Assembly: GCA_040880525.1 (NCBI GenBank)
Contig: JBBDIG010000021.1
Coordinates: 1-64,000, forward strand
Source of the DNA: Bacteroidia bacterium
GTDB lineage: Bacteria; Bacteroidota; Bacteroidia; CAILMK01; JBBDIG01
Length of the DNA stretch: 64,000 nt
Direction of reading: 5' to 3'
Positions 1-6,809 of the stretch are shown here, one piece after another. How positions within the stretch are numbered: the stretch's first letter is position 1; each line of letters starts with the position of its first letter. The position numbers were made by a program, and so were the translations under genes. The notes beneath the pieces are model-generated. The model was given only the letters and a program-made list of their open reading frames with translations. It ran no database searches and was not told where the DNA came from.

Positions 1-84
1 AATAGACCTAAACTCTTTTGAAAAATCTCTCCAAGAAATAGGGGTCTAAGACAATTAAACTCGCTTAGAGAAATCATTGAAAGT

Positions 85-1131
85 TTGGATTCTCGTGAAA
101 GTAAACCTCAAATTGGTACAACGGAGTTGAACAACCCTATTGTTATTAATCCAAAAAGCTCATTTGAGCTCACGTTATACAACGCAAACGAAAAAGAAAT
201 CAAAAAGGTGATTCAAATCCTGAAAGACGACAACATTTGGAACAAGGAAAAGGATTTACTCCCATTGTTCACCGCTCACAACATTAAGTGTAAAGAGATT
301 GAAGATTACATTTTAGAGTATAAACCACAATACCATAAATTCATTGAACAGGCAAAGGCAAATTCTACCGAGTACAAAACAGCTTCCGAAATGGATAGAT
401 TGGATATTGAAAATGAATTCAAAGAAGAAGCAATCAACAATCTTTATGAAAGAGCAGCCTGCGAACTTGATATTCTCTTTGAAGGGAGTGAAATACCTGA
501 AACTATTGACGATGAATTAATACAAGAATATGGGTTCGAGACTATCTCAAAGTATATCGGTTTTAGTTATCGCAAGGATAAGATTATAAGCAATTGGGAA
601 AGAAAAGAATTTGAAGACTTACTAAAAGCAGATTTAGCTATTTCAGGGAATGACCTTCCAAATGAAGAAGTATTATCTTCTCAAACACTTAAAACACTTA
701 ATAAGATTGCTGAAAAAGAAGAAGGGCATTTTAAAAGAAAGCAAAAGGCTATTGACTATTTGACAGAAAACCCAAATCTATCAGACAACATTGGAAAGCA
801 TGTTTCAACCCGTTCAATGTTTAAAATCAAACCATTACCTGAAAAATTTAGAAATATTGATTTGGAGAACCTTTCTGCTTCATGGTCATACGTCAAAGAG
901 TACATTAGACTATTGACAGATACTTACAGAGATTCGGAACGCTGTACTGAAGACATAAAAGGCGATAAATCTTGGATTAAAGAATTTAGAGTTGAAAAAC
1001 ACGAAGATTTTGTTCCCGACTTAATTTGTCAACGAGCAAGAAAAGAATGTGAGAAAAAATACAGTAAAAATCGACCTCCAAAACTTCCTTTTCATGTTGG
1101 TTGTAACTGTAACTTGAGAAGAGAAATATAA
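85..1131 (+). CDS. hypothetical protein, possibly 5'-truncated or frameshifted
   Basis: A 348-residue, charged, mostly helical protein with no family I recognise. The C-terminus is cysteine-containing (C-x-C next to an HVG motif, residues about 338-345) and is rich in Lys/Arg. No signal peptide or membrane segment is visible. The only in-frame start is TTG at 85. The frame is open back to base 22, and the upstream residues (GLRQLNSLREIIES) read like protein. Bases 2-46 read like protein in the next frame (ending SFEKSLQEIGV), so a frameshift around the GGGG at 42-45 probably splits a longer gene that begins outside the window. It is the first of several rightward single genes in a repeat-rich accessory region. 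Function unknown. Confidence 0.55.
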   Translation: MDSRESKPQIGTTELNNPIVINPKSSFELTLYNANEKEIKKVIQILKDDNIWNKEKDLLPLFTAHNIKCKEIEDYILEYKPQYHKFIEQAKANSTEYKTASEMDRLDIENEFKEEAINNLYERAACELDILFEGSEIPETIDDELIQEYGFETISKYIGFSYRKDKIISNWERKEFEDLLKADLAISGNDLPNEEVLSSQTLKTLNKIAEKEEGHFKRKQKAIDYLTENPNLSDNIGKHVSTRSMFKIKPLPEKFRNIDLENLSASWSYVKEYIRLLTDTYRDSERCTEDIKGDKSWIKEFRVEKHEDFVPDLICQRARKECEKKYSKNRPPKLPFHVGCNCNLRREI

Positions 1132-1137
1132 AAAAAC

Positions 1138-1275
1138 GTGTGCCAACAATGGCTAAGAAAGCATGGGGCAGGTAAGGCTTTCATAAAGGTTCGTTCATTT
1201 AGCAAATTTCGGTTTCGGTGGACAGGAAATCGCATCGAAAGCCCTACGTTTCTTAGCCGAGGCCGTTGCCACACA
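1138..1275. repeat. attC-like imperfect inverted repeat between genes
   Basis: The left arm at 1138-1160 (GTGTGCCAAC, then GGCTAAGAAA) pairs with the right arm at 1249-1275 (TTTCTTAGCC, then GTTGCCACACA), with a few unpaired bases and about 90 bases between. Outer GCCAAC/GTTGCC boxes with an inner stem resemble integron attC sites in layout. However, the outer boxes do not fit the canonical RYYYAAC/GTTRRRY cores, so it may be another recombination or repeat element. It lies in a spacer between two same-strand genes. Confidence 0.5.
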
Positions 1276-1288
1276 TATAAAGACGACA

Positions 1289-1696
1289 ATGAATGATTGG
1301 AACAAGACAGGAAAGGTTAAAGCCGTAATTCTTGGTATTCTTTTCCTTCCGAACATAATTAAACCAATTGGTGCTCAACCTGACATGAGTTTTGCAATGA
1401 TTATTATGCCGTTAATCTTCGGGATAATTGCAATTCCATTTATCACAAAAATCAATGCAGCCATTTTCGGACAAGTAATTGAAAGACCGACATGGAATGA
1501 CAATCCTTTAACCTTCAAAAAACCTTTGAGCTTTTTCCATTTTGGTGCATTCTTCTTCCTGACAACAGGACTAAGTATGATAATTGGAACATTGATAAAA
1601 TTTCAGCAATTAAATCAATTCGGACTGACAGCTATATCTTTTGGAATTGGAATTTTAATTGGTATTCAACTACTTTTAAAAATGACTAAAAAATGA
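1289..1696 (+). CDS. small multi-pass membrane protein, unknown function
   Basis: A 135-residue protein with about four hydrophobic segments (residues about 10-28, 32-50, 80-100 and 108-130) joined by short polar loops, ending in Lys-Lys. No family is recognised. The ATG at 1289 sits only 14 bases after the attC-like inverted repeat, so the gene and its preceding repeat look like one cassette-like unit. Low GC and isolation from any operon fit the accessory character of the region. Likely an inner-membrane protein. Function cannot be inferred. Confidence 0.6.
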   Translation: MNDWNKTGKVKAVILGILFLPNIIKPIGAQPDMSFAMIIMPLIFGIIAIPFITKINAAIFGQVIERPTWNDNPLTFKKPLSFFHFGAFFFLTTGLSMIIGTLIKFQQLNQFGLTAISFGIGILIGIQLLLKMTKK

Positions 1697-1723
1697 GATT
1701 TACAATTTTGATACTCCCGCTCT

Positions 1724-1819
1724 CGCTCCGCATCCTGCGAGTGTAAGCTATTTCAGCCCTCTGGGCTAATTTAGGCGGGACGCCCTGCATTAGATGACAC
1801 TCCGCAAGTATGCGGAGCG
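1724..1819. repeat. large imperfect inverted repeat with nested hairpin
   Basis: The arm at 1724-1744 (CGCTCCGCAT then GCGAGTGT) is complementary to 1797-1819 (ACACTCCGC then ATGCGGAGCG), with a two-base bulge. The 52-base loop contains a further hairpin, AGCCC-tct-GGGCT, near 1755-1767. It directly follows the stop codon of the membrane-protein gene, and the first copy of the long direct repeat follows it. There is no U-tract, so it is not a classical terminator. Confidence 0.55.
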
Positions 1820-1827
1820 ACAGCCGA

Positions 1828-1910
1828 GTGCCAGATCAGGGGTGTTCAGTATCCATTGAGAATATGGATATTTGACGCAGGGCTAAAAACAAGAAAAAGC
1901 GCAGAATAAC
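1828..1910 (+). repeat. long direct repeat, copy 1
   Basis: About 83 bp. The first 22 bases are identical to those at 3636, and the rest aligns with scattered substitutions and small gaps through GGGCTAAA to AATAAC at the end. An internal hairpin (TATCCAT/ATGGATA) is present in this copy. It lies just upstream of the T9SS-exported protein gene. Confidence 0.75.
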
Positions 1911-1982
1911 GTCCCGGGTAGAATGTTATTGACGGCTTTATCGTACATATAAACAGTTGGGCACCACTAAAGCAACATAACA

Positions 1983-3485
1983 ATGAAAGGTTTAACCATA
2001 TTTGGACTCTCCATTCTTTTAATTTCCTTCCACGGCTTTTCAGATAAGCACAGAAATACCGAAAGGCGAAATTATGCAGGTAAGCCTGGTTCAGAAACCA
2101 CCATATCAATTGATAGCAGAATCAGTCAGGTGGTCTTAAAAACAGCCAACGGATGCGGCATAGGAAATTTTTTAATCCCCTGCACAGGAGATACCAGCCA
2201 AGGTACTCCGCCCTTGATTGGTTCAATTACATACAATGGGTCCAATTATACCTATAACGTATTGGATACGGTACCGGGAACACACATCAAGGGTGTTGCA
2301 TTTAAAAGATCATGGTGGTGGCCCCCAAATACGACCATCTTATCCGCCCACTCACCTGCGGAACCTTATGTAGTTGTTTCGGACATAGGTATGTTCTCAT
2401 ACTCGTTTGACGAGACTTTCAGTCCGCAGTACGGCAGCATATCTAAATTGGATTCTCTATTCATACCGGGTATTTTGAAAATGGCCAAACAAATAACCAC
2501 AGATGCCACCAATCCCATTGTTTTGCTCGTTCAGGATACGATTAGCACCTACCGCATACGGGTTTATTCCTATCCTAATCTACTGGAACAATTCAGCTTT
2601 GCTTTTCACTTTGAACCGGAAATATTTGAGGTAATCGAAAATGCTCTGTTCATTACCGGGTGGGACACCAGCGGCACCTATATGCTGTACCATTTCAGCT
2701 CCTTACAAGATACTTTATATGCAAGCTACCCGATGAACGATTTTGCCTCTAATGCGCAGGAGTTCTTGAAAATAAGAGATTCACTTTTTGTACTCAGCTC
2801 TCCCGGTGACAGTATTACAGTTCTCACCACGCTTAAGACAACAGACAGCACGCTATCACAAAGCGTTGTATATCCCCATTCTGGTGCGCGGGCTACCTAC
2901 AACGAGTACAAAAACCATAAAAACTTTACCTTTCAACCGACCGATTCAGTGCTTGATAAACAAATTCTTGTACTTGATCCTGCCAATGCTCAGGTCATAG
3001 ACACTTTGATGATCAACCATAGTCTGGACTGGTTCAAGCACCCGACTCCTGTGCCCGATGCTTTTGGATATTTTTCAATGGGATGGATAGGTGCAAGATG
3101 GGGAAATGGCATTAACGACAGTGTGTTTGTTTCAGATGCCTATGCAACCAGCGTTATACAAATAGAAGCAGGAGCCTTTCCGCAACATATAAATGCCACC
3201 TACGGTTGCTGGGTAGGAGTTCCTGAGAATGAGCTGGAAGCAATAAAGTTTGAAGTGTATCCGAATCCGGCATCTTCAATTGCAGTAATTAATCTGACAG
3301 GACTGAAAAAAGATAGACAATACACATTAACTATTAGTGACATGTCAGGAAGAGTGTATTATACAACCTATCTTAAGGCATATCAGGAAATCAACCTTCC
3401 TTTAGGTGATCTTTCAGATGGAGTTTATATGCTGAATCTGGATACCGGAAGAAATATCATTACCAAAAAATTGGTTATTCAATAA
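1983..3485 (+). CDS. secreted protein with T9SS type A C-terminal sorting domain
   Basis: A 500-residue protein. An N-terminal signal-peptide-like stretch (residues about 3-18, hydrophobic) precedes a large beta-rich region without a recognised domain. The last about 80 residues are a typical T9SS sorting domain: VYPNPASS, then a DMSGRVYY strand, then LSDGVYMLNL and a terminal KKLVIQ. The protein is therefore expected to cross the outer membrane through the type IX system and be released or surface-attached. The gene is bracketed by the two copies of an 83-86 bp direct repeat, 73 bases upstream and 150 bases downstream, suggesting it moved as a unit. Substrate or role unknown. Confidence 0.8.
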   Translation: MKGLTIFGLSILLISFHGFSDKHRNTERRNYAGKPGSETTISIDSRISQVVLKTANGCGIGNFLIPCTGDTSQGTPPLIGSITYNGSNYTYNVLDTVPGTHIKGVAFKRSWWWPPNTTILSAHSPAEPYVVVSDIGMFSYSFDETFSPQYGSISKLDSLFIPGILKMAKQITTDATNPIVLLVQDTISTYRIRVYSYPNLLEQFSFAFHFEPEIFEVIENALFITGWDTSGTYMLYHFSSLQDTLYASYPMNDFASNAQEFLKIRDSLFVLSSPGDSITVLTTLKTTDSTLSQSVVYPHSGARATYNEYKNHKNFTFQPTDSVLDKQILVLDPANAQVIDTLMINHSLDWFKHPTPVPDAFGYFSMGWIGARWGNGINDSVFVSDAYATSVIQIEAGAFPQHINATYGCWVGVPENELEAIKFEVYPNPASSIAVINLTGLKKDRQYTLTISDMSGRVYYTTYLKAYQEINLPLGDLSDGVYMLNLDTGRNIITKKLVIQ

Positions 3486-3793
3486 TAGGCATGTGCATGC
3501 CACTTGGGCAATTGTGGACTGCTAACCGTGAAGGTACAAACGAATGCTCGCACCAGACAGGGGGAACTTGTGTTTACGGCTTCTACCGCTTAGTTTTGCT
3601 AAAGGTGATGGGATTAAGATACGCGCCCCAGGAGCGTGCCAGATCAGGGGTGTTCAGAATCCTATTGAGAATATTGATATTTAAGGGTGAGGGCTAAACT
3701 TGATAAAAATCACATAATAACAACCTCAGTGGAGGGCTAAATGTGATAAAATGAAATATATAAACAAGTTGTACGCAAGCTAAATAACTGCAA
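3486..3793. other. repeat-containing spacer without a gene
   Basis: Contains a small perfect palindromic hairpin right after the stop codon (GGCATGTGCATGCC, 3488-3501), the second copy of the long direct repeat (3636-3721), and a short repeat GAGGGCTAAA-nn-TGATAAAA that occurs twice (near 3690 and 3732). The segment ATATAAACAAGTTG near 3758 resembles ATATAAACAGTTG near 1948, upstream of the preceding gene. The 68-codon open frame at 3491-3697 runs through these repeats and looks non-coding. Confidence 0.6.
3636..3721 (+). repeat. long direct repeat, copy 2
   Basis: Second copy of the repeat at 1828-1910, same orientation, 1.8 kb apart. The first 22 bases match exactly. The remainder matches with point changes and insertions of a few bases. 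It lies 72 bases upstream of the TIR-domain gene, as copy 1 lies 72 bases upstream of the T9SS gene. Confidence 0.75.
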
Positions 3794-4495
3794 ATGAGAA
3801 AATCCAGCTTCAACATAGAAAGTTTTGATAATCTAAAAGATTTCTTTAGTGAATACGATAAAAATGTATTGTTGCTAAAGAAGAATCACGAATTGCTGGA
3901 ACCTCTTTTAAACTATAAAGAGAAAACGGATTCAGACGATGAAAAACAAAAATTACAATGGGAAGTTGAAGCCAATTTGTTTGATTTTTATGGAGGCAGA
4001 TTGTTTTCTTTTTCAACAAGCAATGGAAAAGAAGTTGGTGAGATATCAGAGTATCCGCAGTTGAATGAATACCAGAATACTGCTTTTGATTATTTGAAAA
4101 ATAGAGCAATTAATTCTCAATCAACATATTTAAAGGCAAGATATAATTTATTGCTGTGGCATAGCAATGGACTTAATGTTTGGTATGATGAATTTACTTT
4201 GAGAGTTGGCGACAGCCTAAGACGCTCTATTGACCACGGACTAAATAATTCACGTTATGGAATTGTGGTTTTATCAGAAGCATTTTTCAATAAGGAATGG
4301 CCTAAAAGAGAGTTGGACGGGCTGTTTGCAAGAGAAGTAAACGGAGAAAAAGTAATACTTCCAATCTGGCATAAAATCAGTAAAAACGAAGTGTTGAAAT
4401 TCAGCCCAATAATAGCAGACATGTTGGCTTTGAATACAGCGAGTTTTACAATTGAAGAAATCGCAAAAGAAATCTCAAATAGAGTATTAAATTAA
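3794..4495 (+). CDS. TIR-domain protein with replaced N-terminal part of the fold
   Basis: 233 residues. Residues about 124-230 are a clear bacterial TIR domain: the BB-loop region VWYDEFTLRVGDSLRRSID, the RYGIVVLSEAFF strand, and WPKRELDGL, whose Glu173 sits where TIR NADases keep their catalytic glutamate. The usual first strand (the FISHASEDKD-type motif) is absent. Residues about 90-123 instead read like a different protein (YLKNRA...YLKARYNLLLWHS), and the first 90 residues are acidic and helical. The gene looks like a chimera joined near nucleotide 4160. TIR proteins act as NAD-cleaving or signalling effectors in antiphage systems such as Thoeris and as toxins. Whether this one is active is uncertain. 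Confidence 0.75.
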   Translation: MRKSSFNIESFDNLKDFFSEYDKNVLLLKKNHELLEPLLNYKEKTDSDDEKQKLQWEVEANLFDFYGGRLFSFSTSNGKEVGEISEYPQLNEYQNTAFDYLKNRAINSQSTYLKARYNLLLWHSNGLNVWYDEFTLRVGDSLRRSIDHGLNNSRYGIVVLSEAFFNKEWPKRELDGLFAREVNGEKVILPIWHKISKNEVLKFSPIIADMLALNTASFTIEEIAKEISNRVLN

Positions 4496-4513
4496 CCCTT
4501 GAAATCTAAAATA

Positions 4514-4654
4514 ATGGCAAAAAAGACAGTTCCGGTAAAACCTCACAAAAAGTCAACACCGTCTCCCGTTCCAAGAAAAAATCCGGATAAGACCAAGCCT
4601 GGCCCTAAAACGATTCCAGTGAAACCGCATAAACGTACACCGCCTTCAAAATAA
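4514..4654 (+). CDS. short Lys/Pro-rich peptide, 46 residues
   Basis: The ATG at 4514 begins a 46-residue peptide composed almost entirely of K, P, T, S, R and H. It contains an internal repeat: VPVKPHKKSTP near the start and IPVKPHKRTPP near the end. The sequence is highly basic and probably disordered. The start follows the TIR gene stop by 18 bases, so the two may be co-transcribed. Similar short K/P-rich peptides are common in Bacteroidota accessory regions, but I know of no assigned function. The repeated, in-frame composition argues that the reading frame is real. Confidence 0.55.
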   Translation: MAKKTVPVKPHKKSTPSPVPRKNPDKTKPGPKTIPVKPHKRTPPSK

Positions 4655-4715
4655 CTGTTTATGATAATTTTGCGTTCAAAAGATATTGAAAATTTCGAAA
4701 TCTCGTTATTGAGTG

Positions 4716-4723
4716 TAACTTTG
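4716..4723 (+). promoter_or_regulatory. Bacteroidota -7 promoter box
   Basis: TAACTTTG matches the TAnnTTTG consensus and lies 10 bases upstream of the ATG at 4734. A convincing -33 TTG at the usual distance is not present. A transcript from here would have a very short leader. Confidence 0.4.
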
Positions 4724-4733
4724 TAAAGTCATT

Positions 4734-5900
4734 ATGCCAAGAACCAACGCACATATTAATCCGGAAATGCTTGTATGGTCAAGGAATACGGTAAAATTAA
4801 CCGTAGAACTTGCTGCGGAGAAAATTGGTGTAAAGACCGAAAAGCTGGAAGCATGGGAAAATGGTGAATCTTTCCCCACAGTAAAGCAACTTTATAAAAT
4901 CGCAAATGTTTACAGGCGTCCGTTTGCATTGTTTTACTTCCCAAAGCCACCCAAGCATTTCAAGCCATTAAAGGATTTTAGAAAATTCCATCATCAATAC
5001 ACTCTAACCGAAAACGAAGAGTATATTCTTCAAAAAGAGCTAATGCTTTTCCAGCAAAAGAGAGAGATTGCTCTTGAATTGTATGAACAGCTTGATTCAG
5101 AACCTCCTCAGTTCAAATTAAAAGGCACAGTAAATCAGTCACCTGAAGAATTAGCTGAAAAAATCATTGAATATCTTGGCATTAATCACAATGAAGTTGG
5201 GGACATTAAGCCGGGTTATGACGCTTTAAACTATTGGAAGAAGCTTCTTGAATCTAAAGGAATTCTGGCTTTTCAAACTTCCGGTGTTCCACTTCATATT
5301 ATGAGAGGAGCGTGTGTTGCCAAAGATGTATTGCCTGTAATTGTCATTAATAGCAACGATACACAAAACGGACGTATTTTTTCATTATTTCACGAATTGG
5401 TACACATTGTATTACGTGCAGATGGGATTAGCAATTTTAGGTACAGCGATAAAGATTTATACGAACAGATAGAGGTTTACTGCAATCAAGTCGCAGCGGA
5501 AGTATTAGTTCCTTCAAATTATTTATTGGAATCACTTGTAGTTCGCTCTCATGATTCACGTAATCCCAATTGGACAGCAGACGAGCTAAGAAAGCTGTCA
5601 AATAGATTTTGTGTAAGCAGAGAAGTAATTTTAAGACGATTGTTGACCCTTGAAAAAACCACCAATCGATTTTATCAGGATTATCGAAACAATCAGGACT
5701 ATGAAGATAAAAAAAGCTCACCTGGCGGAGACTATTACCGAAATATAATTGCCAAAAACGGAGGGTTATTTCTGAATCTTGCTTTGCAAGGATATTATCA
5801 GGATAAACTGACAGCTTCCTCTCTTTCGGATTTTATAAAAATTAAGGTGTCCAACCTTGCAAAACTTGAACAACTGCTTTATGCAAAAGTACAGTATTGA
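4734..5900 (+). CDS. XRE-family HTH / ImmA-IrrE metallopeptidase
   Basis: 388 residues. Residues about 1-65 form a Cro/C1-type helix-turn-helix (LAAEKIGVKTEKLEAWENG). Residues about 170-300 are an ImmA/IrrE (COG2856) zinc peptidase with the HELVH motif near residue 220 and a downstream glutamate in EVYCNQVAAEVLVP. In ICEBs1, ImmA cleaves the phage-like repressor. HTH-peptidase fusions like this one usually act as the regulator or antitoxin of a paired gene. The stop codon overlaps the start of the next gene by 20 bases, which indicates translational coupling. The promoter box at 4716 immediately precedes the start. Confidence 0.85.
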   Translation: MPRTNAHINPEMLVWSRNTVKLTVELAAEKIGVKTEKLEAWENGESFPTVKQLYKIANVYRRPFALFYFPKPPKHFKPLKDFRKFHHQYTLTENEEYILQKELMLFQQKREIALELYEQLDSEPPQFKLKGTVNQSPEELAEKIIEYLGINHNEVGDIKPGYDALNYWKKLLESKGILAFQTSGVPLHIMRGACVAKDVLPVIVINSNDTQNGRIFSLFHELVHIVLRADGISNFRYSDKDLYEQIEVYCNQVAAEVLVPSNYLLESLVVRSHDSRNPNWTADELRKLSNRFCVSREVILRRLLTLEKTTNRFYQDYRNNQDYEDKKSSPGGDYYRNIIAKNGGLFLNLALQGYYQDKLTASSLSDFIKIKVSNLAKLEQLLYAKVQY

Positions 5901-6357
5901 TGCAAGTGCCATATTGGATGCCTGGGTAAGATATTATCCTCACGACACGTTTCCGTCATTTTGGGATAGGTTCAAAGAATTAGCAGAATCCGGTTCAGGT
6001 ATTGCAACGGAACTCATTGAACACGAAATCAGCAAAAAGGATGATGGATGCCATAAATGGTTCAAGCAAAATAATCTGAATGGATTTTTCATTGAACTTA
6101 CTGACTCAGTTCAAAATGCTGTTTCCGACATACTACAAAACCCAAACTATCAAAGATTGGTAGAAGATAGAAAGGGGACTTATGGAGCAGACCCTTTCGT
6201 AATAGCATTGGCAAAAGTTGAAGACTTAGTTGTTGTAACTGGTGAAAGAGCAACGAATAACATTGCAAAGCCTAAAATTCCGGATGTTTGCAGCGACATG
6301 GGAATTGAGTGTATTAACATTTTGGATTTGATGCGTAGAGAAGGATGGCGATTCTAA
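5881..6357 (+). CDS. DUF4411 (PIN-like) protein, putative toxin
   Basis: 158 residues from the ATG at 5881, which I prefer over the upstream TTG because the homologous core begins at YSIDASAILDAW. The fold is PIN-like: an N-terminal Asp in SIDASA, acidic residues in ELIEHEISKKD, and the C-terminal GADPFVIALA and VVVTGE motifs that are characteristic of DUF4411. PIN-like proteins are usually Mg-dependent RNases. The 20-base overlap with the HTH-ImmA gene makes a conserved two-gene toxin-antitoxin-like module. It is the last intact gene of the accessory block before a decayed transposase. Confidence 0.8.
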   Translation: MQKYSIDASAILDAWVRYYPHDTFPSFWDRFKELAESGSGIATELIEHEISKKDDGCHKWFKQNNLNGFFIELTDSVQNAVSDILQNPNYQRLVEDRKGTYGADPFVIALAKVEDLVVVTGERATNNIAKPKIPDVCSDMGIECINILDLMRREGWRF

Positions 6358-6497
6358 AACCAACCCTGTTTTGCACATTGAAATCCTCGTTCCTGCGGTT
6401 GCAAAGAGCAAAACGGCCAGCGCACAGAGGAAATAGAGAAAAGAAAACAAAAAGCTTCCCCTTCTGGCGCGAGTATTCACTCGTGCCTCACGCTCGG
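6358..6497. other. spacer between the toxin gene and the transposase remnant
   Basis: No gene seen. The stretch is purine-rich between about 6420 and 6460 and leads into the REP-like hairpin at 6466-6487. Confidence 0.5.
6466..6487. repeat. REP-like hairpin next to a RAYT remnant
   Basis: GGCGCGAGT and ACTCGTGCC form a 9-base stem (one G-T type mismatch) around a four-base ATTC loop. It lies 11 bases past the 3' end of the decayed REP-associated transposase, where such proteins keep the palindromes they recognise. Confidence 0.6.
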
Positions 6498-6755
6498 TTA
6501 AGCCATCAGCTTAATACCTTCCAGCAGCCCTTATTCTCCGCTGTAGTCCAGGGCACTGCTGTATAAGCAATGATGTGGTTCAGCTACAAAGCCGGCTTTC
6601 ACTGGATTTTCATGGATATAATCCAGCTTTTGCTGCATCATATCATTTGTGATCAATTGGATTGGATTATTATGCTGCTGCCAAAATTGAAAGCCTTTAT
6701 TGTGCTTTTCTTTTTTGCCTGCCCTTTTCATCACAGGCTGTAAATTGGACGCCAA
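6498..6755 (-). pseudogene. C-terminal remnant of a REP-associated tyrosine transposase (IS200-like, Y1_Tnp)
   Basis: The fragment carries the family signature WQQHNNPIQL and YIHENPVKAGFV. The N-terminal part with the HUH motif and catalytic tyrosine is missing, so only about 85 C-terminal residues remain. A TAA at 6531-6533 interrupts the usual ending: YSGE, stop, then GLLEGIKLMA in the same frame. It is therefore both truncated and stop-interrupted. RAYTs are single-copy, domesticated transposases linked to REP palindromes, and one such hairpin lies just downstream. The remnant marks the border between the accessory block and conserved chromosome. Confidence 0.8.
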
Positions 6756-6809
6756 TCCTGAAGTTATCGGTGATGTTCGAAAGGTAATCTTAACACGAAA
6801 GCCAAGTTA

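Noticed and set aside
3491-3697. 68-codon frame after the T9SS gene
   Set aside because: It is composed of a palindrome and the long direct repeat, so it is intergenic structure.
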